Shown piece by piece: positions 1 to 7,654 of a stretch of 43,219 nucleotides of DNA. The number at the start of each line of letters is the position of its first letter. The stretch's first letter is position 1. Source of the DNA: Candidatus Kapaibacterium sp. (GTDB taxonomy: Bacteria > Bacteroidota > Ignavibacteria > Kapaibacteriales > Kapaibacteriaceae); the NCBI GenBank assembly GCA_018882895.1, contig VERF01000001.1, forward strand, positions 91,286 through 134,504. Direction: 5' to 3'. Both the position numbers and the translations under genes were made by a program. Below the pieces are notes generated by a model. The model worked only from the letters and a program-made list of their open reading frames with translations, ran no database searches and was not told the DNA's origin.

Positions 1-1238
1 TCGCGCACCTCGTCGCAAACCGGCACAAAGTCAGCAAGGAATTGCTCAAGGATCTTACGGTTCTGATCCTGTGGCTGCTCGGCGCCGAACCGTTCCCGCA
101 ACCATTCAACAAAGCTGCGCCGTACGGGAGAGTCCGCGAACTGTGATAGGGGGCGAAGCATCTTTGAAGGGTCTTCCTTTATCTCCTGAAGAAGATTTGA
201 GAAGTCCAAAAGCATAGTCACCTGGTCAAAACCGCGTGAAGCAGTAAGGGAGTTGAGCACCGTTGTGTAGGCTTTTCGGAAAAGAGCCACGTCCTCGGGC
301 AGTCCAACGGTCGAGAAGATGAAGTAGAGGCGAGAGGCATCATCATGCACCACATTGCTTCGCCCCTTGAGTAGGGCAAGAGCGCGGAGCAGATCCAATG
401 ACTTGGCCTGCGTTCGCGGGGAGATGTAGAAATCGCCTCCGGCTTGGGACTTGGCCTGTTCCCGGAACTGACGATTACGCAGGAACTCGAAATGCCTGAT
501 GACGATGTTGGTGAAATAGAGCATTTCGTTCGAGACGCTGATGGTCAGCTCATCGCTCTTTCCCGTAATGATGTTGTGCATGTGCCGAAGACGCTCGTAC
601 GAGATCTTGCGAGGCGGCTCTACTGTGCGACCACCGTGCATGAGGTATCGCTGTGAGATCTGGTACTGGACGAACGGATCCTTGTCGGGGAGAATGACGG
701 CCTTGAACAGGAAACGGTCGAGCAATGCCTCGGTGACCTCGCTGATACGCAGATAGTTGGTTGCCGCGATGACCGTGTGCAGTGGGGAGGAGACATCCTG
801 CATGCCGCGAAGCAGACGCCGTTCGTTCAGCAGAGACAGCAGGGCACGAAGTGTGAAGTCATTGGCATCAAAGATCTCGTCAATGAAGCCGAACTCGCTC
901 TCAACCAGTGACCCTTCCGTGTTGTGGATGATGCGGCCTGCCTTGAGCTGCTCAAGATCTAGTCCACCAAAGAACGTGTCAGGCTGCTGCTCCTTGCTGG
1001 CCTGCACGCGAAAAAGGCGAGCCCCCTCGAACATCGAAAAGATCTGCTCAGCCAGAAGTGACTTGCCGACGCCGGTACGACTCTGCAGAAGCAGGTGCTC
1101 GGAGGTCAGAAGTGCGCAGAAGGCCTGTTCGATGACCTCTTCGCGATTGATGACGCGCTGCCCGATGAACCAAGCGGCGTCCTTGAGTTCCTTTGCGATC
1201 TCTTCGATGGATCCTGTTGCAGGCTGTGACTGCCCCAT
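1..1238 (-). CDS. MoxR/RavA-type AAA+ ATPase, C-terminus off the left edge
   Basis: The reading frame starts at the ATG at 1238 and runs open through base 1, so about 412 residues are visible and the end is missing. Residues near 55-62 form a Walker A loop (TGVGKS). A Walker B acidic pair follows in FIDEIFDAN. ATNYL fits sensor 1, and EALLDRF is the typical MoxR stretch before the arginine finger. MoxR ATPases are chaperone-like motors that often work with a VWA protein to mature or remodel complexes; the RavA branch is the nearest match I recognise. The partner would lie to the left, outside this window. The gene diverges from uvrC across 79 bp. A weak -7-like TATATTG lies at 1267-1273 on this strand. 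The family call is firm; the subfamily is inferred. Confidence 0.85.
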   Translation of the reverse strand, partial: MGQSQPATGSIEEIAKELKDAAWFIGQRVINREEVIEQAFCALLTSEHLLLQSRTGVGKSLLAEQIFSMFEGARLFRVQASKEQQPDTFFGGLDLEQLKAGRIIHNTEGSLVESEFGFIDEIFDANDFTLRALLSLLNERRLLRGMQDVSSPLHTVIAATNYLRISEVTEALLDRFLFKAVILPDKDPFVQYQISQRYLMHGGRTVEPPRKISYERLRHMHNIITGKSDELTISVSNEMLYFTNIVIRHFEFLRNRQFREQAKSQAGGDFYISPRTQAKSLDLLRALALLKGRSNVVHDDASRLYFIFSTVGLPEDVALFRKAYTTVLNSLTASRGFDQVTMLLDFSNLLQEIKEDPSKMLRPLSQFADSPVRRSFVEWLRERFGAEQPQDQNRKILEQFLADFVPVCDEVR

Positions 1239-1286
1239 TGTGAGCTCCCGTAGGTGATGCTGCGACCAATATAGCAACGACATTAT

Positions 1287-1296
1287 CCCAGCTGGG
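1287..1296. repeat. 10-bp perfect palindrome in the moxR/uvrC divergent region
   Basis: CCCAGCTGGG is a perfect palindrome lying between the two divergent genes, 9 bp before the uvrC -7 box. It could be an operator half-site or chance. Nothing else in the sequence supports a role. Confidence 0.3.
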
Positions 1297-1305
1297 CATT
1301 TCCCG

Positions 1306-1313
1306 TAGTTTTG
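1306..1313 (+). promoter_or_regulatory. uvrC -7 box (TAGTTTTG)
   Basis: This is an exact match to the Bacteroidota -7 element TAnnTTTG. Only four bases (TCCT) separate it from the GTG start of uvrC, so transcription would begin at or within a few bases of the start codon. No clear TTTG -33 box is visible. Confidence 0.55.
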
Positions 1314-1317
1314 TCCT

Positions 1318-3192
1318 GTGGATCCTTTGGATCATAACGTCGTGCGCGACGACCGTCTGCATCGAATCGTCGAGGCCATGCCCACCAGGCCGGGCGTCTA
1401 CCTGCACAAGGACGCGTCCGGAACGATCATTTACGTTGGGAAGGCAAAGAACCTTCGTTCGCGCGTTCGATCGTATTTCCAGGAGGGGCGGCCGGTCAAT
1501 GCCAAGACGGTAGCCCTCATGCGGAAGATCGCCGACGTTGAGTTCATCGTCACCGACACCGAAGTTGAGGCCCTGCTTCTCGAGAATACGCTCATCAAGC
1601 AGCATCGACCGAAGTACAACATCCTGCTGAAGGACGATAAATCATATCCGTTCATCAGGGTGACCAAGGAGGCATATCCACGCATCTTCAAAACGCGTAC
1701 CGTCATCAACGATGGTAGCACGTACTTCGGGCCGTATACAGACGGCACCTATCTGTACCATCTCTTGAAGACACTCCGGTCGGTCTTTCCGTTGCGATCC
1801 TGCGACTTGCCGTTGTCCGATGTCGGAATTGCCGAGGGAAAATGGAAGGTATGCCTGGACTATCACATCAAGAAATGTGAAGGGCCATGCGAGGGACTCG
1901 TCTCGGCCGCACGGTACAACGAGTATATCAAACAGGCCACACAGGTGCTGCAGGGTAAAACTCGCGAGCTCGAGACGCAGCTGCACGAACGGATGCTTGA
2001 ACTTGCCGAGGAGCTGAGATTTGAAGATGCCGAAATTGTTCGGCAACGTCTGGACCGTTTACGCCAGCACACCGCAAAACAGAAGGTCCTTACCTCCGAC
2101 CGCAGAGACCAGGACGTATTCGCGCTTGCCCGATCGGAAGCGACGGCCTGCAGTCTGGTGCTGACGATTCGTGACGGCAAGCTTGTCGGGAAGCGACATT
2201 ACATCATTTCGTCCGTCCAAGACCGAACGGACGAAGAGATCTTGGCCACGACGATCGAGCGATGGTATATCGAATCGGATTCCGTACCCGAACAGATTCT
2301 TCTGCCGGTTGAGATCGAATCTGCCGATATCGTTGTAGAATATCTGCGCTCGAGACGGGGAAGCGCTGTCGAAATGATCATCCCGAAGATCGGCGACAAA
2401 CGAAAGATCATCGCGCTTGCAGAACAGAACGCCGACATCCTGCTCAAGGAGGTGCTGGCACAAAATGCAGCAAAGGATCAGTCGGTCTCAAAGGCCGTTC
2501 TAGCGCTCCAGAAAGATCTGCGTATGGATCGACTGCCTAGGCGCATCGAATGCGTCGACAATTCGCATTTTCAGGGCACGGACTATGTATCGTCGGTGGT
2601 GTGCTTTGTTGATGGCAAGCCGCGCAAGTCGGAATATCGACATTATAAACTCCGCACCATAGAAGGTAACGATGACTTTGAGGCAATGAAAGAAGTGCTT
2701 GGCAGGCGATTTGCCGGAACCGACGAACACGGACAGCCACGCGAGGTTGTGCTGCCGGACCTTCTGGTGATCGACGGAGGTAAGGGACAGCTCTCACATG
2801 CGATGGAGATCATCACGTCACTCGGCTTGCAGGGGCGCTTTACGGTGGTGGGATTGGCCAAGCGTCTTGAAGAGGTCTTTGTGCCGCAAAGCTCAAGCCC
2901 GATACTCCTTCCGAAGGTAAGCCCGAGTCTACGACTTCTTCAGCAAGTCCGCGACGAAGCACACAGGTTCGCTGTTCGGTATCATCGCATCCTTCGCACG
3001 AAACGAACGCTCCAAACCGAGCTGACATCGATCAAGGGAATCGGTCAAAAGACAGCAACGCTGCTGCTGACAACACTGGGCTCTGTCGATGCTGTTCGCA
3101 AGGCAACCCGCGAGCAGCTTGAAGACGTTGTGACAGCCTCGCAGGCAGAGAAGGTGTGGGTACACTTTCATTCACCTGACGGTGACGCATGA
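1318..3192 (+). CDS. uvrC: UvrABC excinuclease subunit C
   Basis: UvrC makes both incisions around bulky DNA lesions in nucleotide excision repair, after UvrA-UvrB has found the damage. The 624 residues have the full family layout: an N-terminal GIY-YIG nuclease (GVYLHKD near 26 and IIYVGKAKNLRSRV near 37-50), a UVR motif that binds UvrB (around 210-245), an RNase H-like second nuclease domain (VDNSHFQGT and LLVIDGGKGQL), and a C-terminal helix-hairpin-helix (IKGIGQKTA). The GTG at 1318 is chosen because it lies at the usual distance from GIY-YIG and directly after a promoter box; the ATG at 1378 would leave almost no leader before the domain. The stop overlaps the next gene as ATGA. Confidence 0.97.
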   Translation: MDPLDHNVVRDDRLHRIVEAMPTRPGVYLHKDASGTIIYVGKAKNLRSRVRSYFQEGRPVNAKTVALMRKIADVEFIVTDTEVEALLLENTLIKQHRPKYNILLKDDKSYPFIRVTKEAYPRIFKTRTVINDGSTYFGPYTDGTYLYHLLKTLRSVFPLRSCDLPLSDVGIAEGKWKVCLDYHIKKCEGPCEGLVSAARYNEYIKQATQVLQGKTRELETQLHERMLELAEELRFEDAEIVRQRLDRLRQHTAKQKVLTSDRRDQDVFALARSEATACSLVLTIRDGKLVGKRHYIISSVQDRTDEEILATTIERWYIESDSVPEQILLPVEIESADIVVEYLRSRRGSAVEMIIPKIGDKRKIIALAEQNADILLKEVLAQNAAKDQSVSKAVLALQKDLRMDRLPRRIECVDNSHFQGTDYVSSVVCFVDGKPRKSEYRHYKLRTIEGNDDFEAMKEVLGRRFAGTDEHGQPREVVLPDLLVIDGGKGQLSHAMEIITSLGLQGRFTVVGLAKRLEEVFVPQSSSPILLPKVSPSLRLLQQVRDEAHRFAVRYHRILRTKRTLQTELTSIKGIGQKTATLLLTTLGSVDAVRKATREQLEDVVTASQAEKVWVHFHSPDGDA

Positions 3193-5042
3193 CCGGGAGC
3201 TTGGAGCGACTTCGTGAAGAGCTTGTTCGGATCGACAGGTTCCCACCCACGCCGTATTGCGTTCCCGGCCTGTGGGTCGGCTCTGCCAGTCCGGTGATCT
3301 ACCCGTCGGCAAGCAGGTATTTCATCGATGTCTTGGACGGACTGACTTCGGGCACAACGCAAACCGTTGCGAAGCGGCCTGCGAACGGGGTGATGTATAA
3401 TGCCATGGTTCGGCACGTAACCTCATATGAACATGGCCTGGAGGCACGCACGGTTGGATGGCGCTCGACGGGTACGTTCCTGAAGATGATCGCGCTGTTG
3501 CCGTATCTGCGAGAGCTGCATGTCGAGACCATCGTGCTTTTGCCGGTGAGTCCGATCGGCGCCGTCGGTCGAAAGGGGCAGCTCGGTTCACCATATGCCG
3601 TTCGGGATCCTTTCGCTGTCGAGGCGGCACTTGCAGAGCCCCTTATCAATCTGTCACCCGAGCAGCAGGCGCGGGCTTTCATTGAGGCTGCCCATCGGTG
3701 TGGCATGAAGGTCCTGACCGAAGTGGTCCTTCGAACAGCCAGTCTTGACAGCGTTCTTGTTCGTGACCATCCGGAGTGGTTCTACTGGATCCGTAGCCAG
3801 GATGATGGTGGAGAGGGATTCCATGCACCGGTGTTTTCCGATCATCAGGTACGCGAGATACGCCGTCTGATCGAACTCGGACGTCGTATCGATCTGCCCG
3901 AACCGTCAGCAGAGTATCGAAGGCGATTCACCGAGCCTCCAATGGACTTGTACCCCAGTCAAGGCGGCTGGAGGGGGCGCACTGTTGACGGTGAAGAGGT
4001 GTCCTTGCCGGGCGCGTTTGCGGATTGGCCACCGGATGACCCTCAGCCGGCCTGGGATGATGTGACGTATCTGAAACTCCACCGTCATCCGATGCTGAAC
4101 TATATGGCCTATAACACCATCCGGATGTTCGATACAGAACTTGAAAAACCGGGTATGGAGAACGCAGGTGTCTGGAACATGATCGCCTCGGTGATACCGA
4201 CGACCATGAGAGTTCTCGGTGCCGATGGTGCGATGGTCGACATGGGGCATGCATTGCCCGACAGACTCAGACGACGTGTCATAGAAGATGCCAAAGCCGA
4301 GAGACCCGATGCGGTCATGATTGAAGAGAACTTTCATCTCGACGAAGCGTCAGTCCGCGATGGATTTGATGTCGTGACCGGGTATCTACCGTTTGATGCC
4401 CACGATGCGGGCAGGCTACGCTCGTTCATCGCCCGAGTGTCGGATGCATCGGTGCCGGTGCGATACCTTGCCTGTGGGGAATCTCATAATACGCCGAGAT
4501 GGGCCTCGCGCATCAACCCTGATCTTGTTCCGCCAACATGGGCCCTGCTGAGTCTGCTGCCCAAGGCCGTTGCGTTCATAGTCGCCGGCATGGAACTGGC
4601 CGAGACGCGGCCCATCAACACCGGGCTTGACTTCACGCCTGAGGAGATCGCGCTCTGGACGACCGATCGCCTCGCGCTCTTTAGTGACGTGCCCCTGCCG
4701 TGGGATACCTCGGCTGACCGACATGCGATGTTCATCGCGCAAATCGCAGCCATGAACCGGCTCGATGTGATGTATCATCTTCATGATGACGATGTCGTAC
4801 GATCAGTAGAATGTCATGATCAAGACATCGTTGCGTTTCATCGACACTGCGCCGGCACACGTAGGGGAATTCTTGTCGTTCTCAACACCGCAGCTGCGAG
4901 GACAGAATGTTCATTGGACATTTCTGACATACCACTGGCTGCGCTTGCCGTTTCAGGCACGTGGGGTATGTCCGGCCAGACAGTTCAATGCCAAATAGAG
5001 GCCATGTCCATCGTGATCATTCCAACGTTCATAGCCCCCTGA
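3189..5042 (+). CDS. GH13-like (alpha-amylase fold) protein with atypical active site
   Basis: The 617 residues resemble the catalytic barrel of GH13 alpha-glucan enzymes. LLPVSPIGAVGRKG, SPYAVRDPF (about 117-142) and MKVLTEVVL (173-181) match the early barrel strands. GAMVDMGHAL places the nucleophile at Asp351, MIEEN places the acid at Glu379/380, and ESHNTPR (431-437) fits the last conserved region. MELAETRP resembles the GLEYGETKP segment near the end of GH13 barrels. The arginine normally two residues before the nucleophile is Met349 here, which is odd because it is close to invariant in active GH13 enzymes. Large inserts lie around 200-290. No signal peptide is seen, so it should be cytoplasmic. 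It is coupled to uvrC by an ATGA overlap with no functional link I can see. Substrate unknown; glucan or trehalose chemistry is possible. Confidence 0.7.
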   Translation: MTGSLERLREELVRIDRFPPTPYCVPGLWVGSASPVIYPSASRYFIDVLDGLTSGTTQTVAKRPANGVMYNAMVRHVTSYEHGLEARTVGWRSTGTFLKMIALLPYLRELHVETIVLLPVSPIGAVGRKGQLGSPYAVRDPFAVEAALAEPLINLSPEQQARAFIEAAHRCGMKVLTEVVLRTASLDSVLVRDHPEWFYWIRSQDDGGEGFHAPVFSDHQVREIRRLIELGRRIDLPEPSAEYRRRFTEPPMDLYPSQGGWRGRTVDGEEVSLPGAFADWPPDDPQPAWDDVTYLKLHRHPMLNYMAYNTIRMFDTELEKPGMENAGVWNMIASVIPTTMRVLGADGAMVDMGHALPDRLRRRVIEDAKAERPDAVMIEENFHLDEASVRDGFDVVTGYLPFDAHDAGRLRSFIARVSDASVPVRYLACGESHNTPRWASRINPDLVPPTWALLSLLPKAVAFIVAGMELAETRPINTGLDFTPEEIALWTTDRLALFSDVPLPWDTSADRHAMFIAQIAAMNRLDVMYHLHDDDVVRSVECHDQDIVAFHRHCAGTRRGILVVLNTAAARTECSLDISDIPLAALAVSGTWGMSGQTVQCQIEAMSIVIIPTFIAP

Positions 5043-5043
5043 G

Positions 5044-5059
5044 TCCTGACTGGTCAGGA
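5044..5059. repeat. Short inverted repeat between convergent genes
   Basis: TCCTGA and TCAGGA flank a four-base loop (CTGG) in the gap between the GH13-like gene and holB and overlap the holB stop. No T-run follows on either strand, so a terminator role is only possible. Confidence 0.3.
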
Positions 5060-6193
5060 GCGGCGGGCCTGAAGAAAGATCGTGCGCAGTTCCATCATCG
5101 ACGTCAACATGACAAGCTGCGTTGGCATGAATCGCTCCACATCGGCCACGGCTCGCTCAATCACTCGGTAGGCAGCGTCAAAGTCGGCTCGCGCAAATGT
5201 CGAGGCAAATCGTTCAAGGGGCTCGCGCTGATCGGCATTCAAAAGTTGCACAGCCGAGCCTGCCTGAATGATGGAATACGCATCGCGCAACCATAAGAGC
5301 AGAGCACTGGCCACTGCCGTTGATCGCTGACGGTCTCTCTGGCCGATAAGATCGTGCACAGCGGCGGTAAGGGACGGTCGGAAGTCCTTGCCACGAAGCG
5401 CCGTTCGCAGCAGATCGACGGCCGCATCACGGATCTGACGCACATCATCGGCCAAGAAGGCTTCGGCTGCGATATAATCGCCCTGTGCGAGCGAGGCGGA
5501 AATCAGAGCTTCTTCGGGCTGATGGTTGCCTCTTTCTGTCAAGGCCCTACTGAGCGTCGTTTCATCAAGTGCAGGAACGGTGATGACCTGGCATCTCGAG
5601 ATGATCGTCGCAAGCAGGCGGTCAGGTCGGGCACAGGTGAGAATGATGGTCGTATCGGCGTGCGGCTCTTCAAGTGTCTTAAGAAACGCATTGGCCGTGC
5701 TGACGTTCATGTCCTCGGCGTTGGCGATGATGGCAACGCGTCGTCCTCGCTGCGTCATTGACAACGACAGCTGCCGCGTCAGTTCGCGTATCTGAACCGT
5801 GCGGATCTCATTGGCCCCCTCCATTCGAGTCGGCGAATAGCCGTCGTGTGCCAGCTGTCGGGCCAGCTGATACAGACCATCGATCCATTCCTTTCGCAGC
5901 TCGTCGGCACCGTCAAGTTTGCCGGTGGGAATGGCCGATATGATCGAGATGTTGGGGTGCTGCAGGCTCCGAGCCTGATTGCAGCTCTGACATTCACCGC
6001 ACGCAGTGACGGAGTGACCGTCGATAACGGGACGGTAGCAGTTGACCACGCGCGCAAACTCAATCGCCAGGGCCATGGTGCCGAATCCATCCTGTCCAAC
6101 AAGCAGCATGGCCTGCGGAATCCGGTTCTGCGCGATGCATCGCTGCAGGATTTCCTGTACAGCATATTGTCCGATGATGCCTGGCCATTGCAT
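5054..6193 (-). CDS. holB: DNA polymerase III delta' subunit
   Basis: Delta' is the stator of the clamp loader that places the sliding clamp on DNA. From the ATG at 6193 the protein has 379 residues and begins MQWPGIIGQ, the usual delta'/DnaX opening. The P-loop position reads GQDGFGTM (33-40), without the lysine needed for ATP, as expected for delta'. Cys52, Cys65, Cys68 and Cys71 form the zinc module. ISRCQ carries the SRC arginine finger that acts on the neighbouring DnaX ATP site. The frame stays open to 6274, but that extension would run into the divergent regulator gene, and a -7-like box ends five bases before 6193, so 6193 is preferred. The gene converges with the GH13-like gene. Confidence 0.92.
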   Translation of the reverse strand: MQWPGIIGQYAVQEILQRCIAQNRIPQAMLLVGQDGFGTMALAIEFARVVNCYRPVIDGHSVTACGECQSCNQARSLQHPNISIISAIPTGKLDGADELRKEWIDGLYQLARQLAHDGYSPTRMEGANEIRTVQIRELTRQLSLSMTQRGRRVAIIANAEDMNVSTANAFLKTLEEPHADTTIILTCARPDRLLATIISRCQVITVPALDETTLSRALTERGNHQPEEALISASLAQGDYIAAEAFLADDVRQIRDAAVDLLRTALRGKDFRPSLTAAVHDLIGQRDRQRSTAVASALLLWLRDAYSIIQAGSAVQLLNADQREPLERFASTFARADFDAAYRVIERAVADVERFMPTQLVMLTSMMELRTIFLQARRS

Positions 6194-6198
6194 GGCGG

Positions 6199-6206
6199 CG
6201 AAGATA
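6199..6206 (-). promoter_or_regulatory. holB -7 box (TATCTTCG)
   Basis: Read on the minus strand, TATCTTCG differs from TAnnTTTG at one position and ends five bases before the holB ATG. It faces away from the response-regulator -7 box, with 10 bp between the two boxes. Confidence 0.4.
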
Positions 6207-6216
6207 CGCCACGTCG

Positions 6217-6223
6217 TATTTTG
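6217..6223 (+). promoter_or_regulatory. Response-regulator -7 box (TATTTTG)
   Basis: TATTTTG reads as TA-N1-TTTG, one base shorter than the consensus, and ends four bases before the ATG at 6228. The predicted mRNA would be leaderless or nearly so. Confidence 0.4.
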
Positions 6224-6227
6224 CCGC

Positions 6228-6929
6228 ATGCGGATTCTAGTTATCGAAGACGAGCGCAAGGTCGCCAGCTTCATCCGGCGGGGTCTCGAAGAAGAACGCT
6301 ACATCGTTGAGACCGCCTCAGACGGTGAAGCAGGGCTCAACATGGCTCTGAACAACGTGTTCGATGCGATCGTGCTCGACGTGATGTTGCCGAAGCTTGA
6401 TGGCTACAGTGTGCTTCGATCCATCCGCCAGGAAGGCCTGGCGGTGCCGGTGATCATGCTCACTGCACGCGGTACGACAGAGGACAGAGTGCAAGGATTG
6501 GATCTGGGTGCCGACGACTACCTGGCAAAGCCGTTTCACTTCGAGGAGTTAGCTGCCCGGCTGCGATCGATCTTGCGGCGGTCAACCAGTGAAAAGACCA
6601 CCAAGCTTCAGTGCGGAGACCTTACGTTGGATCTGGTGACGCACTATGCGTTCCGAGATGACAAAGAGATCGAGCTTACGACCAAGGAATACGCACTGCT
6701 CGAATACATGATGCGCAACAAGGATCGCATCCTTTCCCGTTCCATGATCATGCAGCATGTGTGGAAGCATGATTTTGACCCTGAGTCGAACATCATCGAC
6801 GTATACATCAAGCGTGTCCGGCAGAAGATCGAACGGCCGGGGCAGTCTCAACTGATCCATAGTATCCGCGGTGTTGGCTATCGCATGAGAGAATCGGCAC
6901 CATCGGAAGGGAACGACATTGATGAATGA
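6228..6929 (+). CDS. OmpR/PhoB-family DNA-binding response regulator (orphan)
   Basis: The 233-residue protein has a receiver domain with acidic pocket (Glu7, Asp8), phosphoacceptor Asp51 in LDVMLP, switch Thr79 and Lys101 in LAKPF. A winged-helix output domain of the OmpR/PhoB class follows (LTTKEYALLEYMMRN, then IDVYIKRVRQKI and IRGVGYRM). It should bind DNA as a dimer when phosphorylated. It most resembles CusR/QseB-like regulators, but the target is unknown. The frame is open upstream from 6042, but MRILVIEDE at 6228 is the normal receiver start and a promoter box ends just before it. No histidine kinase is adjacent, so the partner must lie elsewhere. The stop overlaps the MazG-like gene by 8 bp. 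Confidence 0.95.
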   Translation: MRILVIEDERKVASFIRRGLEEERYIVETASDGEAGLNMALNNVFDAIVLDVMLPKLDGYSVLRSIRQEGLAVPVIMLTARGTTEDRVQGLDLGADDYLAKPFHFEELAARLRSILRRSTSEKTTKLQCGDLTLDLVTHYAFRDDKEIELTTKEYALLEYMMRNKDRILSRSMIMQHVWKHDFDPESNIIDVYIKRVRQKIERPGQSQLIHSIRGVGYRMRESAPSEGNDIDE

Positions 6930-7254
6930 AACGATACATCCTCTGTGCGTGCATCTCTCGCAGGAGGTCAAGAGCGGTGTCGGCCCTGTGCAGAGAGCAT
7001 TCGACGCCTATCAGCAAGAGTGTTTCATTGAGCGTCCGGGTGAGTTCTTCTCACTTGAACTCTGTGGTGAGGCCGGCGAGCTGGCAAACCTGGAAAAGAA
7101 GCGTTGGAAGGGTAACGAGATCCCTCATGACCGACTTGCCGATGAGGCAGCCGATGTGTTCATCGCATTGATGAACTACGCCAATGCGCGAGACATTGAT
7201 CTGGCTTCAGCAGTTTGCGAAAAGCTCACGCGAATCCGTCCATCTCGACCCTGA
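6922..7254 (+). CDS. MazG-like nucleotide pyrophosphohydrolase
   Basis: The 110-residue protein is one MazG/all-alpha NTP pyrophosphohydrolase domain. Glu50, Glu53, Glu75 and Asp78 form the ExxE-(12-28)-ExxD metal-binding signature (GEAGELAN and ADEAADVF). Enzymes of this fold cleave NTPs or dNTPs to monophosphate and pyrophosphate, often for nucleotide-pool cleaning. It is the short MazG-like form, not the two-domain E. coli MazG. The ATG at 6922 is preferred to the TTG three bases earlier. It overlaps the response-regulator stop by 8 bp and is probably cotranscribed with it. The substrate cannot be told from sequence. Confidence 0.85.
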   Translation: MNETIHPLCVHLSQEVKSGVGPVQRAFDAYQQECFIERPGEFFSLELCGEAGELANLEKKRWKGNEIPHDRLADEAADVFIALMNYANARDIDLASAVCEKLTRIRPSRP

Positions 7255-7276
7255 AATCAGAACCAACAACGAAAAA

Positions 7277-7302
7277 CGGCCCAGGGCATCTGCCCAAGGC
7301 CG
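7277..7302 (-). terminator. Rho-independent terminator, best for rpmG, possibly bidirectional
   Basis: A hairpin with outer stem CGGCC/GGCCG and inner stem GGGC/GCCC around the loop ATCT sits between the convergent mazG-like and rpmG genes. On the minus strand it is followed by TTTTT, as expected for termination after rpmG. On the plus strand the downstream tract is weaker (CTTCTTGATTTT). Confidence 0.75.
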
Positions 7303-7364
7303 CTTCTTGATTTTCAGTTTGCAGTCCGATCTGTAGCGAACAGGAACAGACGCTGTCAGGGGGC

Positions 7365-7544
7365 TTACCGAATCTCGCGGTGAACCGTGTGCCGACGAAG
7401 AAACGGATTGTACTTCTTCAGCTCGAGACGCTCAGTGGTGGTCTGCTTGTTCTTCATCGTTGTGTAGCGTGAGGCCGGCTTTCCTTCCTTCTTCGCTTCC
7501 GTGCATTCGAGCGTGATGATCACGCGGGCGCCCTTCTTTGCCAT
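7365..7544 (-). CDS. rpmG: 50S ribosomal protein L33
   Basis: The 59-residue product starts [18 protein letters not shown] and ends [14 protein letters not shown], an L33 sequence of normal length. It carries one cysteine and lacks the paired CxxC motifs, so it is the zinc-free form. The ATG at 7544 is preferred to the longer upstream frame because an AAGGAG Shine-Dalgarno sequence lies just before it. A clear promoter lies at 7621-7652 and a terminator follows the gene. Confidence 0.97.
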   Translation of the reverse strand: MAKKGARVIITLECTEAKKEGKPASRYTTMKNKQTTTERLELKKYNPFLRRHTVHREIR

Positions 7545-7620
7545 TTCAATTCTCCTTCGGTTCTCGCTGCTGCATGGCATGCAACAACGGTATGTCATTC
7601 ATTGTGATTGGGATAGACTC

Positions 7621-7652
7621 CAAAGTTACGGTCATGCCGAAGCATTTCCAAA
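7621..7652 (-). promoter_or_regulatory. rpmG promoter, full Bacteroidota consensus
   Basis: On the minus strand a TTTG -33 box (7652-7649) is followed after 20 bp by TAACTTTG (7628-7621), an exact match to the Bacteroidota vegetative promoter. It lies right after the lon stop and about 77 bp upstream of rpmG. The spacer contains a small inverted repeat (ATGC-TTCG-GCAT). Confidence 0.7.
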
Positions 7653-7654
7653 CG

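Noticed and set aside
1048-1605. 185-residue minus-strand frame over the moxR/uvrC junction
   Set aside because: It overlaps uvrC and the MoxR-type gene in other frames and has no recognisable domain.
6042-6227. Longer N-terminus for the response regulator (start at 6042)
   Set aside because: The extra 62 residues lie antisense to holB, and the receiver domain begins naturally at 6228.
6194-6274. Longer N-terminus for holB (start at 6274)
   Set aside because: It would overlap the response-regulator start by about 50 bp and adds sequence not found in delta' proteins.
7545-7654. A tRNA gene next to rpmG, as in many genomes
   Set aside because: No cloverleaf or T-loop-like sequence (GGTTCGAATCC) is seen in this gap.
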